A DNA stretch of 64,000 nt from Prosapia bicincta. Lineage: Eukaryota; Arthropoda; Insecta; Hemiptera; Cercopidae. The notes under the pieces were generated by a model. It was not told where the DNA came from, searched no databases, and saw nothing but the letters and a program-made list of their open reading frames with translations. Location of the stretch: contig JBAIZL010000002.1 of assembly GCA_036971475.1 (NCBI GenBank), positions 22,137,067 to 22,201,066 on the forward strand, given 5' to 3'. The position numbers were made by a program, and so were the translations under genes. Shown piece after piece: positions 23,507 to 34,720 of the stretch. Position 1 is the stretch's first letter, and each line of letters starts with the position of its first letter.

Positions 23507-23508
23507 AC
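23503..23508 (-). other. svp: svp exon 1 splice donor
   Basis: GTAAGC directly follows ...TGTGAAG on the minus strand. It interrupts the glycine codon of the finger-1 CEG sequence (phase 1). The reading frame continues only 30 codons into the intron before a stop. Confidence 0.9.
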
Positions 23509-23764
23509 CTTCACAAGTAAATTGTCCGTAATGTTTCCCGCTGGACTTGTCCCCGCAGACGACACACTCAATATTCTGGTTCTTCTGGTCGGCGCCTTGT
23601 GACGACCCGCCGGACTGAGTGGAGTTCGTACCCGGAGTGGTCGACTGCTGCAGTTCCCGGAGCCCAGCACCGGGTACTAAGGAGTCATCCGGTACCGCGG
23701 GGGTGACGACGTGGTGTCCTAGCACTGGCGGCGGGTCTCTCCACGGAGGCGCTACCAGAGTCAT
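23509..23764 (-). CDS. svp: Seven-up/COUP-TF nuclear receptor, first coding exon (partial)
   Basis: Encodes the N-terminal 85 residues of an orphan nuclear receptor of the NR2F (COUP-TF, insect seven-up) group, a DNA-binding transcriptional regulator of neural, photoreceptor and fat-body/heart cell fate in insects. The start [13 protein letters not shown] resembles the short vertebrate COUP-TF N-terminus rather than the long Drosophila one. Residues 24-60 are a Pro/Ser/Gly-rich linker; residues 65-85, [16 protein letters not shown] and then GQFTCE, are the first half of the DNA-binding domain, with three of the four zinc-binding cysteines of finger 1 (C67, C70, C84). The exon stops after one base of the next glycine codon at a strong donor (G, then GTAAGC at 23508 to 23503). 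Start choice: the upstream in-frame stop TAA is at 23899-23897 and no other ATG lies between. The rest of the gene should lie to the left, beyond the window. GC content is far above its surroundings. Confidence 0.93.
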
Positions 23765-24620
23765 GCTCCGGGTGAAGCCGAGGTCCAGGTCCGGGGGAGG
23801 CGCAGGCGGACAAAGTACCCCCGGCCGGCAGACTGTGAGGGCGTTGTGCGGAAGTATAATGATGGCAGGAATAGGGAGCGGAAACCCGCTGCCCGATTAT
23901 TTAGTCGCAAAAACACAAATATCACACAACAGTATCATAAAACCGCGCACATTATCGACACATTATAAGCACATAGTCACCATTGTACAGTACGCACTCT
24001 ATTCGTCCGCGCACTAAGACACATAAGTTATGCGAAATTATCCATTCGAAGGTCGTTAAAATCCCAAACAAACACTGATAACAGATCGTTGGCCAGATAT
24101 TAGATTACAAAGATTACATTATCAGAACTAGATTAAACGGAAAAAATATGAACGACTTTTTTTTACCCAACTTGTCAACGATTGACCCTTAACCTAACAT
24201 CATCAGGCGGTGCTCCACGACAGACTGAACTCTTGTTACTTCGGGGCCGCCTGAACCCTGACCCCCCTCCCCTCCCCTCCTCGTGTAGTCATAGCAACGG
24301 CAGCTTGCCTCTTGGCCTCGCGACTCCTATTGGCTCCCGACCTTTACCACCGCACTTGTATTTGCAGGGTTTTAAATCAGCGCCGATCGTTTTTAACACC
24401 GTATCGCCCGGCTTATTTGTGGCGGTTTTATTTGGCGGTACTTTATCGGTTCTCTTTTTTTATGGCGGCGTTTTAATTTCGCGGATTCTTCAGATTCCCG
24501 ATCGCCACTTGTACAATTAATGATGCACGCTCTGGGTGACCCTCGCGGGGCAGCTGTGCTTAAGCTCTTCGCCCTGTCCAACTGTTTAACCAGCGCTGTT
24601 ATCGAACACACTTCATCACG
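23765..24620 (-). promoter_or_regulatory. svp: svp 5' leader and CpG-rich promoter region
   Basis: Upstream of the svp start codon the sequence is unusually GC- and CpG-rich in two blocks, 23765-23870 and about 24220-24560, for example GGCGGTTTTATTTGGCGG and CCCGATCGCC. The AT-richer stretch between them may hold the transcription start, but no clear TATA box or initiator could be assigned. Open frames here on either strand are composition artefacts. Calling this the promoter is inference from position and base composition. Confidence 0.55.
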
Positions 24621-24764
24621 TTGTCACTTGTCCACAAACCGATACTGTCTTCATCTTACACACCCTACACAATTATATTAAAATTGTGAAATTAGCGTAG
24701 GTCTATATAATGAACATTTAAATTATGGAGCTTTCTTGTCTGATTTATAAAACGAAAACATTTA

Positions 24765-24975
24765 CTACGGTAAATATTAAAATAGTTCACTCACAATCTC
24801 ACTACTCACACGATCATTAATACGTAGGCCTACATGATAGTTCTGACGACAATGTCGCCTTCATAGTAGTGGCCAATCCCTGATGAAGGCGACATCATCG
24901 TCGAAACTTGTCTGTATGTATTGATAAGCTAGTGTGTAGTGAGACTTTGAGTGAACTATTTTAATATTTACCGCT
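24765..24975. mobile_element. Ribozyme-bearing foldback element, copy B
   Basis: Outer arms AAATATTAAAATAGTTCACT and AGTGAACTATTTTAATATTT are inverted over about 38 bp, including TCTCACTAC. Inner arms GACGACAATGTCGCCTTCA and TGATGAAGGCGACATCATCG form a second, slightly imperfect hairpin. The element lies just upstream of the svp promoter region. It shares arms and the TGTATTGATAA word with the shorter copy at 17620-17760. Confidence 0.7.
24880..24912 (+). ncRNA. Hammerhead-like motif in foldback element
   Basis: CUGAUGA (24880-24886), one extra A, stem II GGCGA/UCGUC (five pairs including G-U, loop CAUCA), then GAAAC (24903-24907), UU and GUC (24910-24912). The ACUUGU mini-helix III equals the ACGCGU layout of the 20.8-kb motif. 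All core bases are present, but helix I is poor: only a distal CAAU/AUUG pairing is visible. Confidence 0.45.
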
Positions 24976-25725
24976 GAGAATTGTTCTCACTAGCTAAGCT
25001 TTAACTTACAAACATTTAGTTCGGTAAAATGTTAATACGTTTTAACAGTGTATAACTGTCAAGATATCTATAAGACTCCTAGTACAATCTGCTCTCTTTA
25101 TAATTAATTCTACCAATACCTTAGAATACCTTCACAGTCAATAATAATTACCTTGAGTGATCGCCGGGCACAAAGTTTTAGATAAACCGTATATTTATAT
25201 ACACTATATATTTATGCTAAAAGGGAAGTGAAATATGCGAGATAAAGGAGGCATTGGTAATGCCTATATAAGATGGTCAAAAAGTGATCCGTCATGTGGT
25301 TTATATTGACAGTCTATAACAGGATGTGTTGGGCTTAGAGGTTGTTCTGCCACGAACAGATGCACATATAGACGGAAAGGCTGTAGGTTTATGCAACCTC
25401 CCTAACGTAGCCTATACCCTGTCCCTGAAAGAGGATAGCCGATTCGTGTTCTCTAATACCTCTGATAGTTCCCGCGTTAGGTTACTAATGAGGGCGACTA
25501 GTAGGATTTAGGTCTCTGGTAGGCCTATATGTTAAAGTTAGCCATGCTTTGAAGAAGGTGTACAGTTCAATTGGGTTACATGGTCAGAGTATATTACTTT
25601 AATATAAATAAAGGCTATGTTTTAAATAAAATTAAGTACAACATTTCAGTTACTGTAAAACCCCTTATACGGATGTAATCTTTAGCTTCCCTCAGAGACA
25701 CTGTAAATATTGTAATGTTCCCTAC
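24976..25725. other. No gene recognised
   Basis: Unique sequence upstream of svp. The 61-codon plus frame at 25326-25511 has coding-like composition but no recognised domain or splice context. Confidence 0.35.
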
Positions 25726-25727
25726 TT

Positions 25728-26065
25728 AACCTAACCTAACCTAGCTTAAACTTACCTAACCTAACATAACCTAGCCTAATCTTACTTAACCTAACCTAGT
25801 ATAAACTAACCTAACCTAACCTAACCTAACCTAACAAAACCCAACCCTACCTAACCTGAACTAACCTAATCTAAAATAACCCAGTTTAACCTTACCTAAC
25901 CTAACATAACCTAGCCTAATCTTATCTAACCTAACCTAATATGAAACAGCTTAACCTTACCTAACCTAACCTAACAAAACCTAGCCTAACCTAACCTGAA
26001 CTAACCTAACCCAACCTAACGCTTAGCCTTATTTAACCTAACATATTATAGTCTAACCTAACCTT
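25728..26065. repeat. Interstitial telomere-like (CCTAA)n array
   Basis: Degenerate CCTAA repeats, about 60 units, with a clean run of several perfect units around 25805-25835; variants are CTTAC, CATAA, AAAAC and GAACT. CCTAA is the complement of TTAGG, the usual insect telomere repeat. It lies inside a gene-flanking region, so it is interstitial; a healed break, a telomerase-patched gap or simple slippage could each explain it. Confidence 0.85.
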
Positions 26066-28425
26066 ACCTACCCTTACGGTTGAGCTCATTGCTTGGAAGC
26101 AACGCTATTCAGAAAACCTACTCATTGTTTAGACAACGTGTGACATATAACTTATGACATACAACTTGTGGCTTGTAAATTGTTATATGCAATTTGAGAT
26201 GTACAGTATGTAACATAATACTCATGACATACGAAATGGGGCGAATTTTGAAATGTATTAACTTAAAATCTAATTTTAAATTTTGTGTAGGCCTACGAAT
26301 GTCGAAAACATGGCGATGTTTTTTTCATTTTTTGATTTTATGTTGACAAAAAAAATAATTGTTTTAATTTTCATGCTGGATCAAATGTACACTGTCTCTA
26401 CGCGAGCTACTTAATACCGCATATTGTTCTGTAATCTAAGGTGGATAGTTTTGTTTATAAACTTGACGCAAACAGTCATCGTGTATGGTTGTTATCGACT
26501 AGGAAGAACGGATAAGGGTTGTTAATGTAGGTAGGATTAGGGCAGAGACGTAAACCCCTAGATGGAGGACTCAGGAGGGATTAAAGCATCATGTGTCGCG
26601 CACCAGAAGCAAGTCTACTCTCTATCGGGGTGAGGGGCATGAGGATGTGTCGAAGGAGCCAGGTAGAACTAAGGGAAGAACATAAGGACCTCCAGTGTTT
26701 AAACATGAAACCACCCAATAACATGAAGGATAAGGGAGGATAGATGGTATTATCTAGCACGAAAGGAATGCCACAAGGCTTCATCCTACTGGAAGGGTAA
26801 ATGATGGCTTCTTAACCCGGGAAAAGAGAAGCGTCTATCTGCTACTTTTTGGGGTGGATACTGCCAAAGTCACTGTGCATAATTTATTACAATATAAAAT
26901 TCCTATTCTTTAATATTTTATTTCGTTCAAAGTTTACCGTTAACTTTTCAAACGTTTCTCTAAATTTAGAAAAGGTTTATAAGCATTTTAACGTAAGTAT
27001 AACTCTAATTCTTTTGTTGTGTTTTTGTTAATGACACTTGAAATTTTTATTTTATACATTGAACTGTAATTTCGGCAAAGTATTTCGTCTCTCTCTCTCT
27101 TTATATATATATATATTAAAATTTATTAGTTGTCGAATTATTAGTTATTCTTGTCCAATTCCTTTTTTTGAAATCCCTGTTTCTTCTTTAATCCCTTTTA
27201 AAAATTACCCCCTCCATACTTGTCGTCTTTGAACTACTAAAACCTAACTCACTTTTATCTTCCTCATATCTCTATATTTGAATTAAAATAAGAAAGGCAT
27301 TTTGACAACGTAGATTTAAAAAATCTATTTTGGAGGTTTCAAATTTTGGGGGAATAAAATATAACATACTACATGGCGTTTCAGATTAAGATGAAGCAAG
27401 CCAGGTGTATCTTGGGAATTAGGATCGGCTTGGGCTTATGAATAGGCTAGGACAGCCCGGCGAGAACATTCCATTAATGACGGATCGTCGATTACTCTAC
27501 TTAGAAACCTTAATCTAATAAATACGCGTTACGTGGGGAAAAATTTGATAATGTCTTTTTAATTATTATTAAACAAACAATTGCCTGTTTGTCTCATATT
27601 AAGCAGGCGACTTTAAGTGTTATTACCGGCTACGCTTCATATAGGCTAGCTTAACTTTGCTTCAGTATATTTTTAAAATCTAACGTCTTTTACAAACTGA
27701 CATTCAAAAGAAGGTTTTTTCTCTGGTTTTTCTTTCCGTACCAAGTTTTTATCTCTAGTTTATTGAGCGCCCATGCGTCTTAAAACTGACAACCCTTTTT
27801 GGGAATTCATGGTACACTTAATTAATAATACTGCCAGTTTGGCTTGTAGGCCTACATTGTAGTCTCAATTTTACAAACGTAATTTATAGTTCCCTTTAGA
27901 GTCTCTGTTCACATATCGTTATTATATATATATTTCTTTTTTTGACGATAATTTCTGCAAGCATTCACTATTAGAAAATTAGTATTTATACAAGAAATAG
28001 AGAGGCGAATCTGGCTCATATATACATGCACTGCAGTTTAACCAACGGCACTGCGTAGGCAATTTAACGTCAGTAGGAATCGTGAAACCTTGGAAATTGT
28101 AAGTAGTGACATATAGGCCTATATAATTTTTAACTGTATTCTGAATAGAAATTTAATATAAACTTGACCCGTCAGACACGTAAAAAATAAAGGTAGCCAA
28201 CGGACCGGGGCACTAGCCAGTGTGCTTGTGAAAGAGGATGAATAAAAAAAAAGAAAGTAGGATTAAGGGAACTTAGGTCTGAGTCTTTCATCATTTCCAA
28301 AACGCTAAGAGTTCGCAAAATGTGTGACGGTTGGCTAAAACCCAAGCATATAAATACTGTTCCCCACGAATCCTCTAACTCAACCTCAACTTATAGGGTT
28401 AATGTAAGGCCAGGACCGGTCACCA
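26066..28425. other. Unique AT-rich sequence, no gene recognised
   Basis: At 26120-26240 there is a fuzzy repeat of TATGACATACAACTTGTG type. A short (CT)n(AT)n run lies at about 27089-27117. Frames at 26581-26784, 26849-27031 and 27038-27232 lack recognisable features. TAGGCCTA occurs at 26288, 27847 and 28114. Confidence 0.35.
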
Positions 28426-31400
28426 GGCCCGCCACTAGAACGAGGCGAGTACGGAAACAGGAGCGCAGAATTAAGTAGTACCGCTTTTACGCAACTATTC
28501 TGGCTAGTGCAGGTTTCTACCCTAGTACTCTAATTTAAAATTGGCCTTGTCTATTACCCGTACCCACAGACTAGAGGGTGGCTCACTGTAAGTACCTAAG
28601 TAAGCAGGCCCTACCTCCTGCACGTGCAGGTTCCTACCCTAGAACTCTTACTCCAGGTTGGCCTTGTCTAATAGCCGTAACCAAAGATTATAGAGTGGCT
28701 CACTATAAGTACTGTAAGGCCATGACTGGTCATCGGGGTTCCGTACTCTGTGCCAGAAATAGGCCCTACCTCCTGCACGTGCAGGTTTCTACCCTAGAAC
28801 TCTTACTCCAGGTTGGCCTTGTCTATGAGTCGTACGTACAGACTAGAGGGTGGGCTACTATAAGTACTGTAAGGCCAGGACTGGTCATCGGGGTCCAGTA
28901 CTCTGTGCCAGAAGTAGGCGCTACCTCCTGCACGTGCAGGTTTCTACCCTAGAACTCTTACTCAAGGTTGGCCTTGTCTATGAGTCATATGCACAGACTA
29001 GAGGGAGGGCTACTATAAGTAGTCTACTGTAACGCCAGGACTGGTCCTCGGGCTCCCGTACTCTATGCCAGAAGTAGCCCTACCTCCTGCTCGTGCATTA
29101 TTCTACCCTAGAACTCTTACTCTAGGTTTTCCTTGTCTATTAACCTTACCCACAGACTAGAGGGTGGCTTACTATAAGTACTGTAAGGGTATGACTGGTC
29201 AACGTTCTCCCGTACTCTATGCCAGAAGTAGGCCCTACCTTCTGCAACGTCCAGGTTTCTACCCTAGAACTCTTACTCTAGGTTTTCCTTGTCTATTAGC
29301 CTTACCCACAGACTAGAGGATGGCTTACTATAAGTACTGTAAGGGTATGACTGGTCAACGTTCTCCCATACTCTATGCCAGAAGTAGGCCCTACCTTCTG
29401 CAACGTCCAGGTTTCTACCCTAGAACTTTTACTCTAGGTTTTCCTTGTCTATTAGCCTTACCCACAGACTAGAGGATGGCTTGCTATAAGTACTGTAAGA
29501 GTATGACTGGTGAACGAGGTTCCGTACTCTGGGCCAGACGTAGGTCCTACCTTCTGAACGGGGAGGTTTCCCTCCCAAGAACTCTTATTCTAGGTTTTCC
29601 TTGTCTATTAACCTTGCCCACAAACTAGAGGATGGCTTACTATAAGTGCTTAAAGGGTATGACTGGTCATCGGGCTCCCGTACTCTATGCCAGAAGCAGG
29701 CCCTACTTTCTGCACGCGCAGGTTTCTACCCTAGAACTCTTACTCTAGGTTGGCCTTGTATATTAGCCGTAACCAAAGACTATAGAGTGGCTCACTATAA
29801 GTACTGTAAGGCCAGGATTGGTCATCGGGCTCTCGTACTCTGTGTCAGAAGTAGGCCCTACCTCCTGCACGTGCAGGTTTCTACCCTAGAACTCTTACTC
29901 CAGGTTGGCCTTTTCTATGAGCCGTACGCACAGACTAAAGGGTGGGCTACTATAAGTACTGTAAGACCAGGACTGGTCATCGGGGTCCCGTAATCTGAGC
30001 CAGAATTAGGCCCTACCTCCTGCACGTGCAGGTATCTACCCTAGAACTCTTACGCTAGGTTTTCCTTGTCTATTAGCCTTACCCACAGACTAGAGGATGG
30101 CTTACTATAGGTACTGTAAGAGTATGACTGGTCACCGAGGCTCCGTACTCTGGGCCAGACGTAGGTCCTACCTTCTGAACGTGAAGGTTTCCCTCCCTAG
30201 ATCTCTTATTCTAGGTTTTCCTTGTCTATTAGCCTTACCCACAGACTAGAGGATGGCTTACTATAAGTACTATAAGGGTATGACTGGTCATCGGGCTCCC
30301 ATACTCTGTGCCAGAAGCAGGCCCTACTTTCTGCACGCGCAGGTTTCTACCCTAGAACTCTTACTCTAGGTTGGCCTTGTCTATTAGCCGTAACCAAAGA
30401 CTATAGAGTGGCTCACTATAAGTACTGTAAGGCCAGGACTGGTCATCGGGCTCTCGTACTCTGTGTCAGAAGTAGGCCCTACCTCCTGCACGTGCAGGTT
30501 TCTACCCTAGAACTCGTACTCCAGGTTGGCCTTGTCTATGAGTCGTACGCACAGACTAGAGGGTGGGCTACTATAAGTAGTTTACTGTAACGCCAGGACT
30601 GGTCATCGGGCTTCCGTACTCTCTGCTAGAAGTAGGCCCTACCTCCTGCTTGTGCATTATTCTACCCTAGAACTCTTACTCTAGGTTGTCCTTGTCTATT
30701 AGCCTTACCCACAGACTAGAGGATGGCTTACTATAAGTACTGTATGAGTATAACTGGTCACCGAGGTTCCGTACTCTGGGCCAGACGTAGGTCCTACCTT
30801 CTGCAAATCCAGTTTTCTACCCTAGAACTCTTACTCTAGGTTTTCCTTGTCTATTAGCCTTACCCACAGACTAGATGATGGCTTACTATAAGTACTGTAA
30901 AGGTATGACTGGTCAACGGGCTCCCGTACTCTATGCCAGAAGTAGGCCCTACCTTCTGCAAATCCAGTTTTTTACCCTAGAACTCTTACTCTAGGTTTTC
31001 CTTGTCTATTAGCCTTACCCACAGACTGGAGGATGGCTTACTATAAGTACTGTAAGGGTATGACTGGTCAACGGGCTCCCATCCTCTATGCCAGAAGTAG
31101 GCCCTACTTTCTGCAAATCCAGTTTTCTACCCTAGAACTCTTACTCTAGGTTTTCCTTGTCTATTAGCCTTACCCACAGACTAGAGGATGGCTTACTATA
31201 AGTACTGTAAGGGTATGACTGGTCAACGGGCTCCCGTACTCTGTGTCAGAAGCAGGCCCTACTTTCTGCACGCGCAGGTTTCTACCCTAGAACTCTTACT
31301 CCAGGTTGGCCTTGTCTAATAGCCGTAACCAAAGACTATAGAGTGGCTCACTATAAGTACTGTAAGGCCAGGACTGGTCATCGTGCTCTCGTACTCTGTG

Positions 31401-31680
31401 TCAGAAGTAGGCCCTACCTCCTGCACGTGTAGGTTTCTACCCTAGAACTCTTACTCCAGGTTGGCCTTGTCTATGAGCTGTACGCACAGACTAGAGGGTG
31501 GCCTACTATAAGTAGTCTACTGTAACTCCAGGACTGGTCATCGGGCTCCCGTACTCTGTGCTAGAAGCAGGCCCTACCTCCTGCGCGTGCAGGTTTCTAC
31601 CCTGGAACTCTTACTCCAGGTTGGCCTTGTCTATGAGCCGGTCGCACAGACTAGAGGGTGGGCTACTATAAGTTCTAGGT
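28425..31680. repeat. Satellite array, about 155-bp monomer, about 21 copies
   Basis: The monomer contains GGCCAGGACTGGTCATCGGG, CTCCCGTACTCTGTGCCAGA, AGTAGGCCCTACCTCCTGCA, then the 12-base palindrome CTGCACGTGCAG, GTTTCTACCCTAGAACTCTT and ACAGACTAGAGGGTGGGCTA. At least two variant types alternate in blocks: one with CTGCACGTGCAG and GGTTGGCCTTGTC, the other with CTGCAAATCCAG or CTGCAACGTCCAG and GGTTTTCCTTGTC, hinting at higher-order organisation. Monomer length is near nucleosomal. Open frames of up to 124 codons inside it are repeat artefacts. Confidence 0.93.
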
Positions 31681-32455
31681 TATAAGTTATTACTAAACTA
31701 GGAAGTAATCAACTTTCATTAGCATAAAAATAAGTCATAATCTATAGTCTATAGGCCCCTATATAGCCACCTGTTCACACAACACAGCGTAGCAGCCATA
31801 ATCATAGTGAGGGACAGCCAGAGCGATAACAACACTAGGGCTTTGATCAGACTTAGATATTAAATCAGTTAGAAGTAGAACATAGAGAATTTTCCTGGGG
31901 TTAGAAGAGAGAAGCTACCAACGGCTTAGTACCAACGTGATGGTTAGAAAATAACGGGGCACAGTAATGTGGAAGCAAATCCTTCAGGACAGACAGCAGC
32001 GGGAACTGGACGAGGTTTTATGAACCGATAAAAGTTAAATGAATTGAACCTACAATTTTACGTAGCTGTTGCAGATCAGATAAGCGACAGTTAATTGAAT
32101 ATTTACAGGCTAATAAGAGTTTGCTTGAATACAAGAAAAATTATAACGTACTTTTCGGTGGGAAGGGTACGAAGCATTCTGCTTGTTTCACCCTGTAGAA
32201 AGAAGGGGATCTTAGAGGCTGTTACATGGTTAACATTGTTGAACAACAGAACAGGAGGGGAGATTGAAGAAGGCGAGGCTAACATAGTCTAGTCTTGAGG
32301 CAGACGTGGGGTTCGGTAAGAAATGTAAAACTGAATAAAGATCAATCAAAAATATTGCAACTCTACAAAATTTATTTATTGATTACAATCCTTTAAACTG
32401 TTAATTATATAATCATTTAAAATTTAGGTTTTTCACGGTTTTACTTACTTCTTAC
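31681..32455. other. No gene recognised
   Basis: Unique sequence between the satellite and the LINE relic. Opposed 60-65-codon frames at 32095-32292 show no domain. Confidence 0.35.
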
Positions 32456-32461
32456 TTCTTA

Positions 32462-33032
32462 TTACGAGCTTCCAAGGTTGGCCTCGATGGCTCGATGTCT
32501 CCTATACACACACTCTGCCAATGGCCAGAAACAACTTTCTTTCAAGATTCTGTCCAGGGTACATTCCCGTCCTAGATGTTTTATCAAGGGACTCCTTGTT
32601 GCTGCTGTTACTCTATGTGCTCTAATGTTTCCTCTTCTTGCTTGCACACTCCACAGATAGAGTCGTTAGTAATATGAAACCTTTTCAAATATGTATTGGT
32701 GACAATGTGTCCCATACGAGCTCGTGCCGCAAAAGATGCCACTGAACGTGATAATGACTTGAAGATCTTTGGATCATTAGGTTGTTTTTGTAATGAATAA
32801 TATTCGCGCCCAGTATTGCATTCTCTCCATTTCTTTCTCCAACAGATGTGAGATTCTTTATCAACTGCCTCTTTGCAATTAGTTAAGGAGTAACAACTTT
32901 CAGGAGATGGAAACAAGTTGCAAGACTCCTTGGCACATCTGTCAGCTTCCTCATTCCCAGGAACACTCGTGCCAGCCCCCTCGTGGACACTCACCTTGAC
33001 GCGGTGAGGGGGCTTAAACTTGGAATTCCATT
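32462..33032 (-). pseudogene. LINE RNase H and C-terminal region, decayed
   Basis: Minus-strand remnant of the 3' end of a non-LTR retrotransposon ORF2. Residues SVPGNEEADRCAKES match the RNase H signature (VPGHxGxxGNExAD) and, about 85 residues later, CGVCKQEEETLEHIE matches the usual C-terminal zinc-knuckle region (CxxCxxxxET-EHIL). An in-frame stop lies a few codons before the RNase H part, and near 32608 the frame breaks; coding-like sequence goes on in another frame (LGRECTLDRILKES) to about 32462. No reverse transcriptase remains. Probably Jockey- or R1-like; clade uncertain. Confidence 0.75.
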
Positions 33033-33122
33033 AGCTTAAGCAAACCCAAGTGAACTAAGAGGTGTCCACAGAAGCTGCATAAGACCACTGCAGCCCCCTA
33101 ATACATACACAAATATGGCAGA

Positions 33123-33848
33123 ATGAATCAGAGAGTAAAACATTCCGGAGTATTAGTCCCCCAATCGGATCTCCGGGTGGGGACTGCTTTCTGTTATAAT
33201 AGGCAAAGAAATAATCATCCTGATCGTCTTAAAGTAAACATCTGGAATATCAAGGACGAGCACATTGAATGTGTAAGAGAATTATATGGAATAGATAGAA
33301 ATATTATTATGAGAAATCGAGGAGCGGGAAAAAACAAAAGAATCGAATTATGGTGTCATAGCAGAAAGCAGGCAGTAGAAATGCACATCCAAATGAAGAA
33401 AAAGTCAAAAGATGAGAAGATGAAACATCATATATCATTGGATACAAACTTTAATGAACGTGAGAGAAAAACAAAAGACCTGCATAATTCACACATTAAA
33501 TATCAATCTCAGAAATTTTTGCACTGGAATGCCCGCTCCTTGATGAATAAAATAGAAGAATTGAAACAAGAATTGGATTTGAGTAATGCTAAGGTTATAT
33601 GTGTTCAAGAGGCATGGTTGCCTGTAGACGAAAAGCGGCACCCTCGTTTCAAGAATTTTAATATTTTTAACAATTCACGAGCAAATGGCAGAGGTGGTGG
33701 TGTCATAACTTTGATACATAAATCTATAGTTGTTAGAAGTCATCAATCTATCACCACCACAAATATGGAAGTACTTAGCTGTGACATAACTATTTTCACG
33801 GTTTTAAGAAACTATAAAAAATGTGGACAGCTACATTACAAACTCTAG
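33123..33848 (+). pseudogene. LINE ORF2 N-terminus with truncated APE-type endonuclease
   Basis: A 241-codon frame. Residues 1-125 are lysine/arginine-rich and unrecognised. From about residue 133 LHWNARSLMNKIEELKQEL, then VICVQEAWLP and GRGGGVITLIHKS match the first half of the apurinic-type endonuclease of Jockey/CR1-like LINEs (the N of NARS, the E of QEAW and the GGG loop). The frame ends before the catalytic SDH region, so this is a truncated relic. It lies divergently next to the RNase H relic, its 5' end facing it. Confidence 0.8.
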
Positions 33849-33899
33849 ACTAACTTATAGTGGGTTACACAAGAAAACGTAGTTGGATATCAAATTGTA

Positions 33900-34720
33900 G
33901 ATAGAATGGAAAGGAAAAATACGGATAAAAAAATCAGAGTAGATGAACTAATCACTGAAGAGTGTAATTTATCACTGAAGTTTAGAATATGTGTGGAACG
34001 TATCACTGAAGTGTTGAAGGTAGGCTATGTGGAATGTATCACTGAAAAATAGAAGATAAATATAATTTATCACTGATGTTTAGAGTATGTGTGGGACGTA
34101 TCACTGAAGTGTAGAAAGTACCTATGTGGAATGTATCACTGAAATGTAGAAGTTGAGTGTAATTTATCACTGAATTGTAGAATAAGTGTGGGACGTATCA
34201 CTGAAGTGTGGTAGGTATGTGGAATGTATTACTGAAATGTAGAAGATGAGTAAAATTTATCACATTAGTGTAGAATAAGTGTTGGACGTATCACTGAAGT
34301 GTAGAAGGTATGTGGAATGTATCACTGAAATGTAGTAGATGAGTGTAATTTATCACTGAATTGTAGAATAAGTGTGGGACGTATCACTGAAGTGTAGAAG
34401 GTATGTCGAATGTATCACTGAAATGTAGTAGATGAGTGTAATTTATCACATTAGTGTAGAATAAGTGTTGGACGTATCACTGAAGTGTAGAAGGTATGTG
34501 GAATGTATCGCTGAAATGTAGAAGATGAGTGTAATTTGACATTGAAATGTAGAATATGTGTCGGACGTATCACTGAAGTGTAGAAGGTATGTGGAATTAT
34601 CATTGAAATGTAGAAAATTAGTGTAATTTATCATTGAAATGTAGAAAATGTGTGGTACGTATCACTGAAGTGTAGAAGGTATGTGGAACGTATCACTGAA
34701 GTGTAATTTATAACTGATAA
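33900..34720. repeat. Tandem repeat, 31-bp subunits in a 93-bp higher-order unit
   Basis: TATCACTGAAGTGTAGAAGG-type subunits of about 31 bases alternate in a fixed order of three: GGAATGTATCACTGAAATG, TAATTTATCACTGAATTG and GGACGTATCACTGAAGTG. About nine higher-order units. It begins about 50 bases after the LINE frame ends. Confidence 0.9.

Noticed and set aside
23619..24017. 132-codon plus-strand frame over the svp exon
   Set aside because: Antisense shadow of the GC-rich svp exon and leader.
24182..24520. 112-codon plus-strand frame
   Set aside because: CpG-rich svp upstream region; no domain.
28425..31680. CRISPR-like array of direct repeats, or coding frames up to 124 codons
   Set aside because: Units follow one another without unique spacers, in a eukaryotic context; it is satellite DNA and the frames are repeat artefacts.
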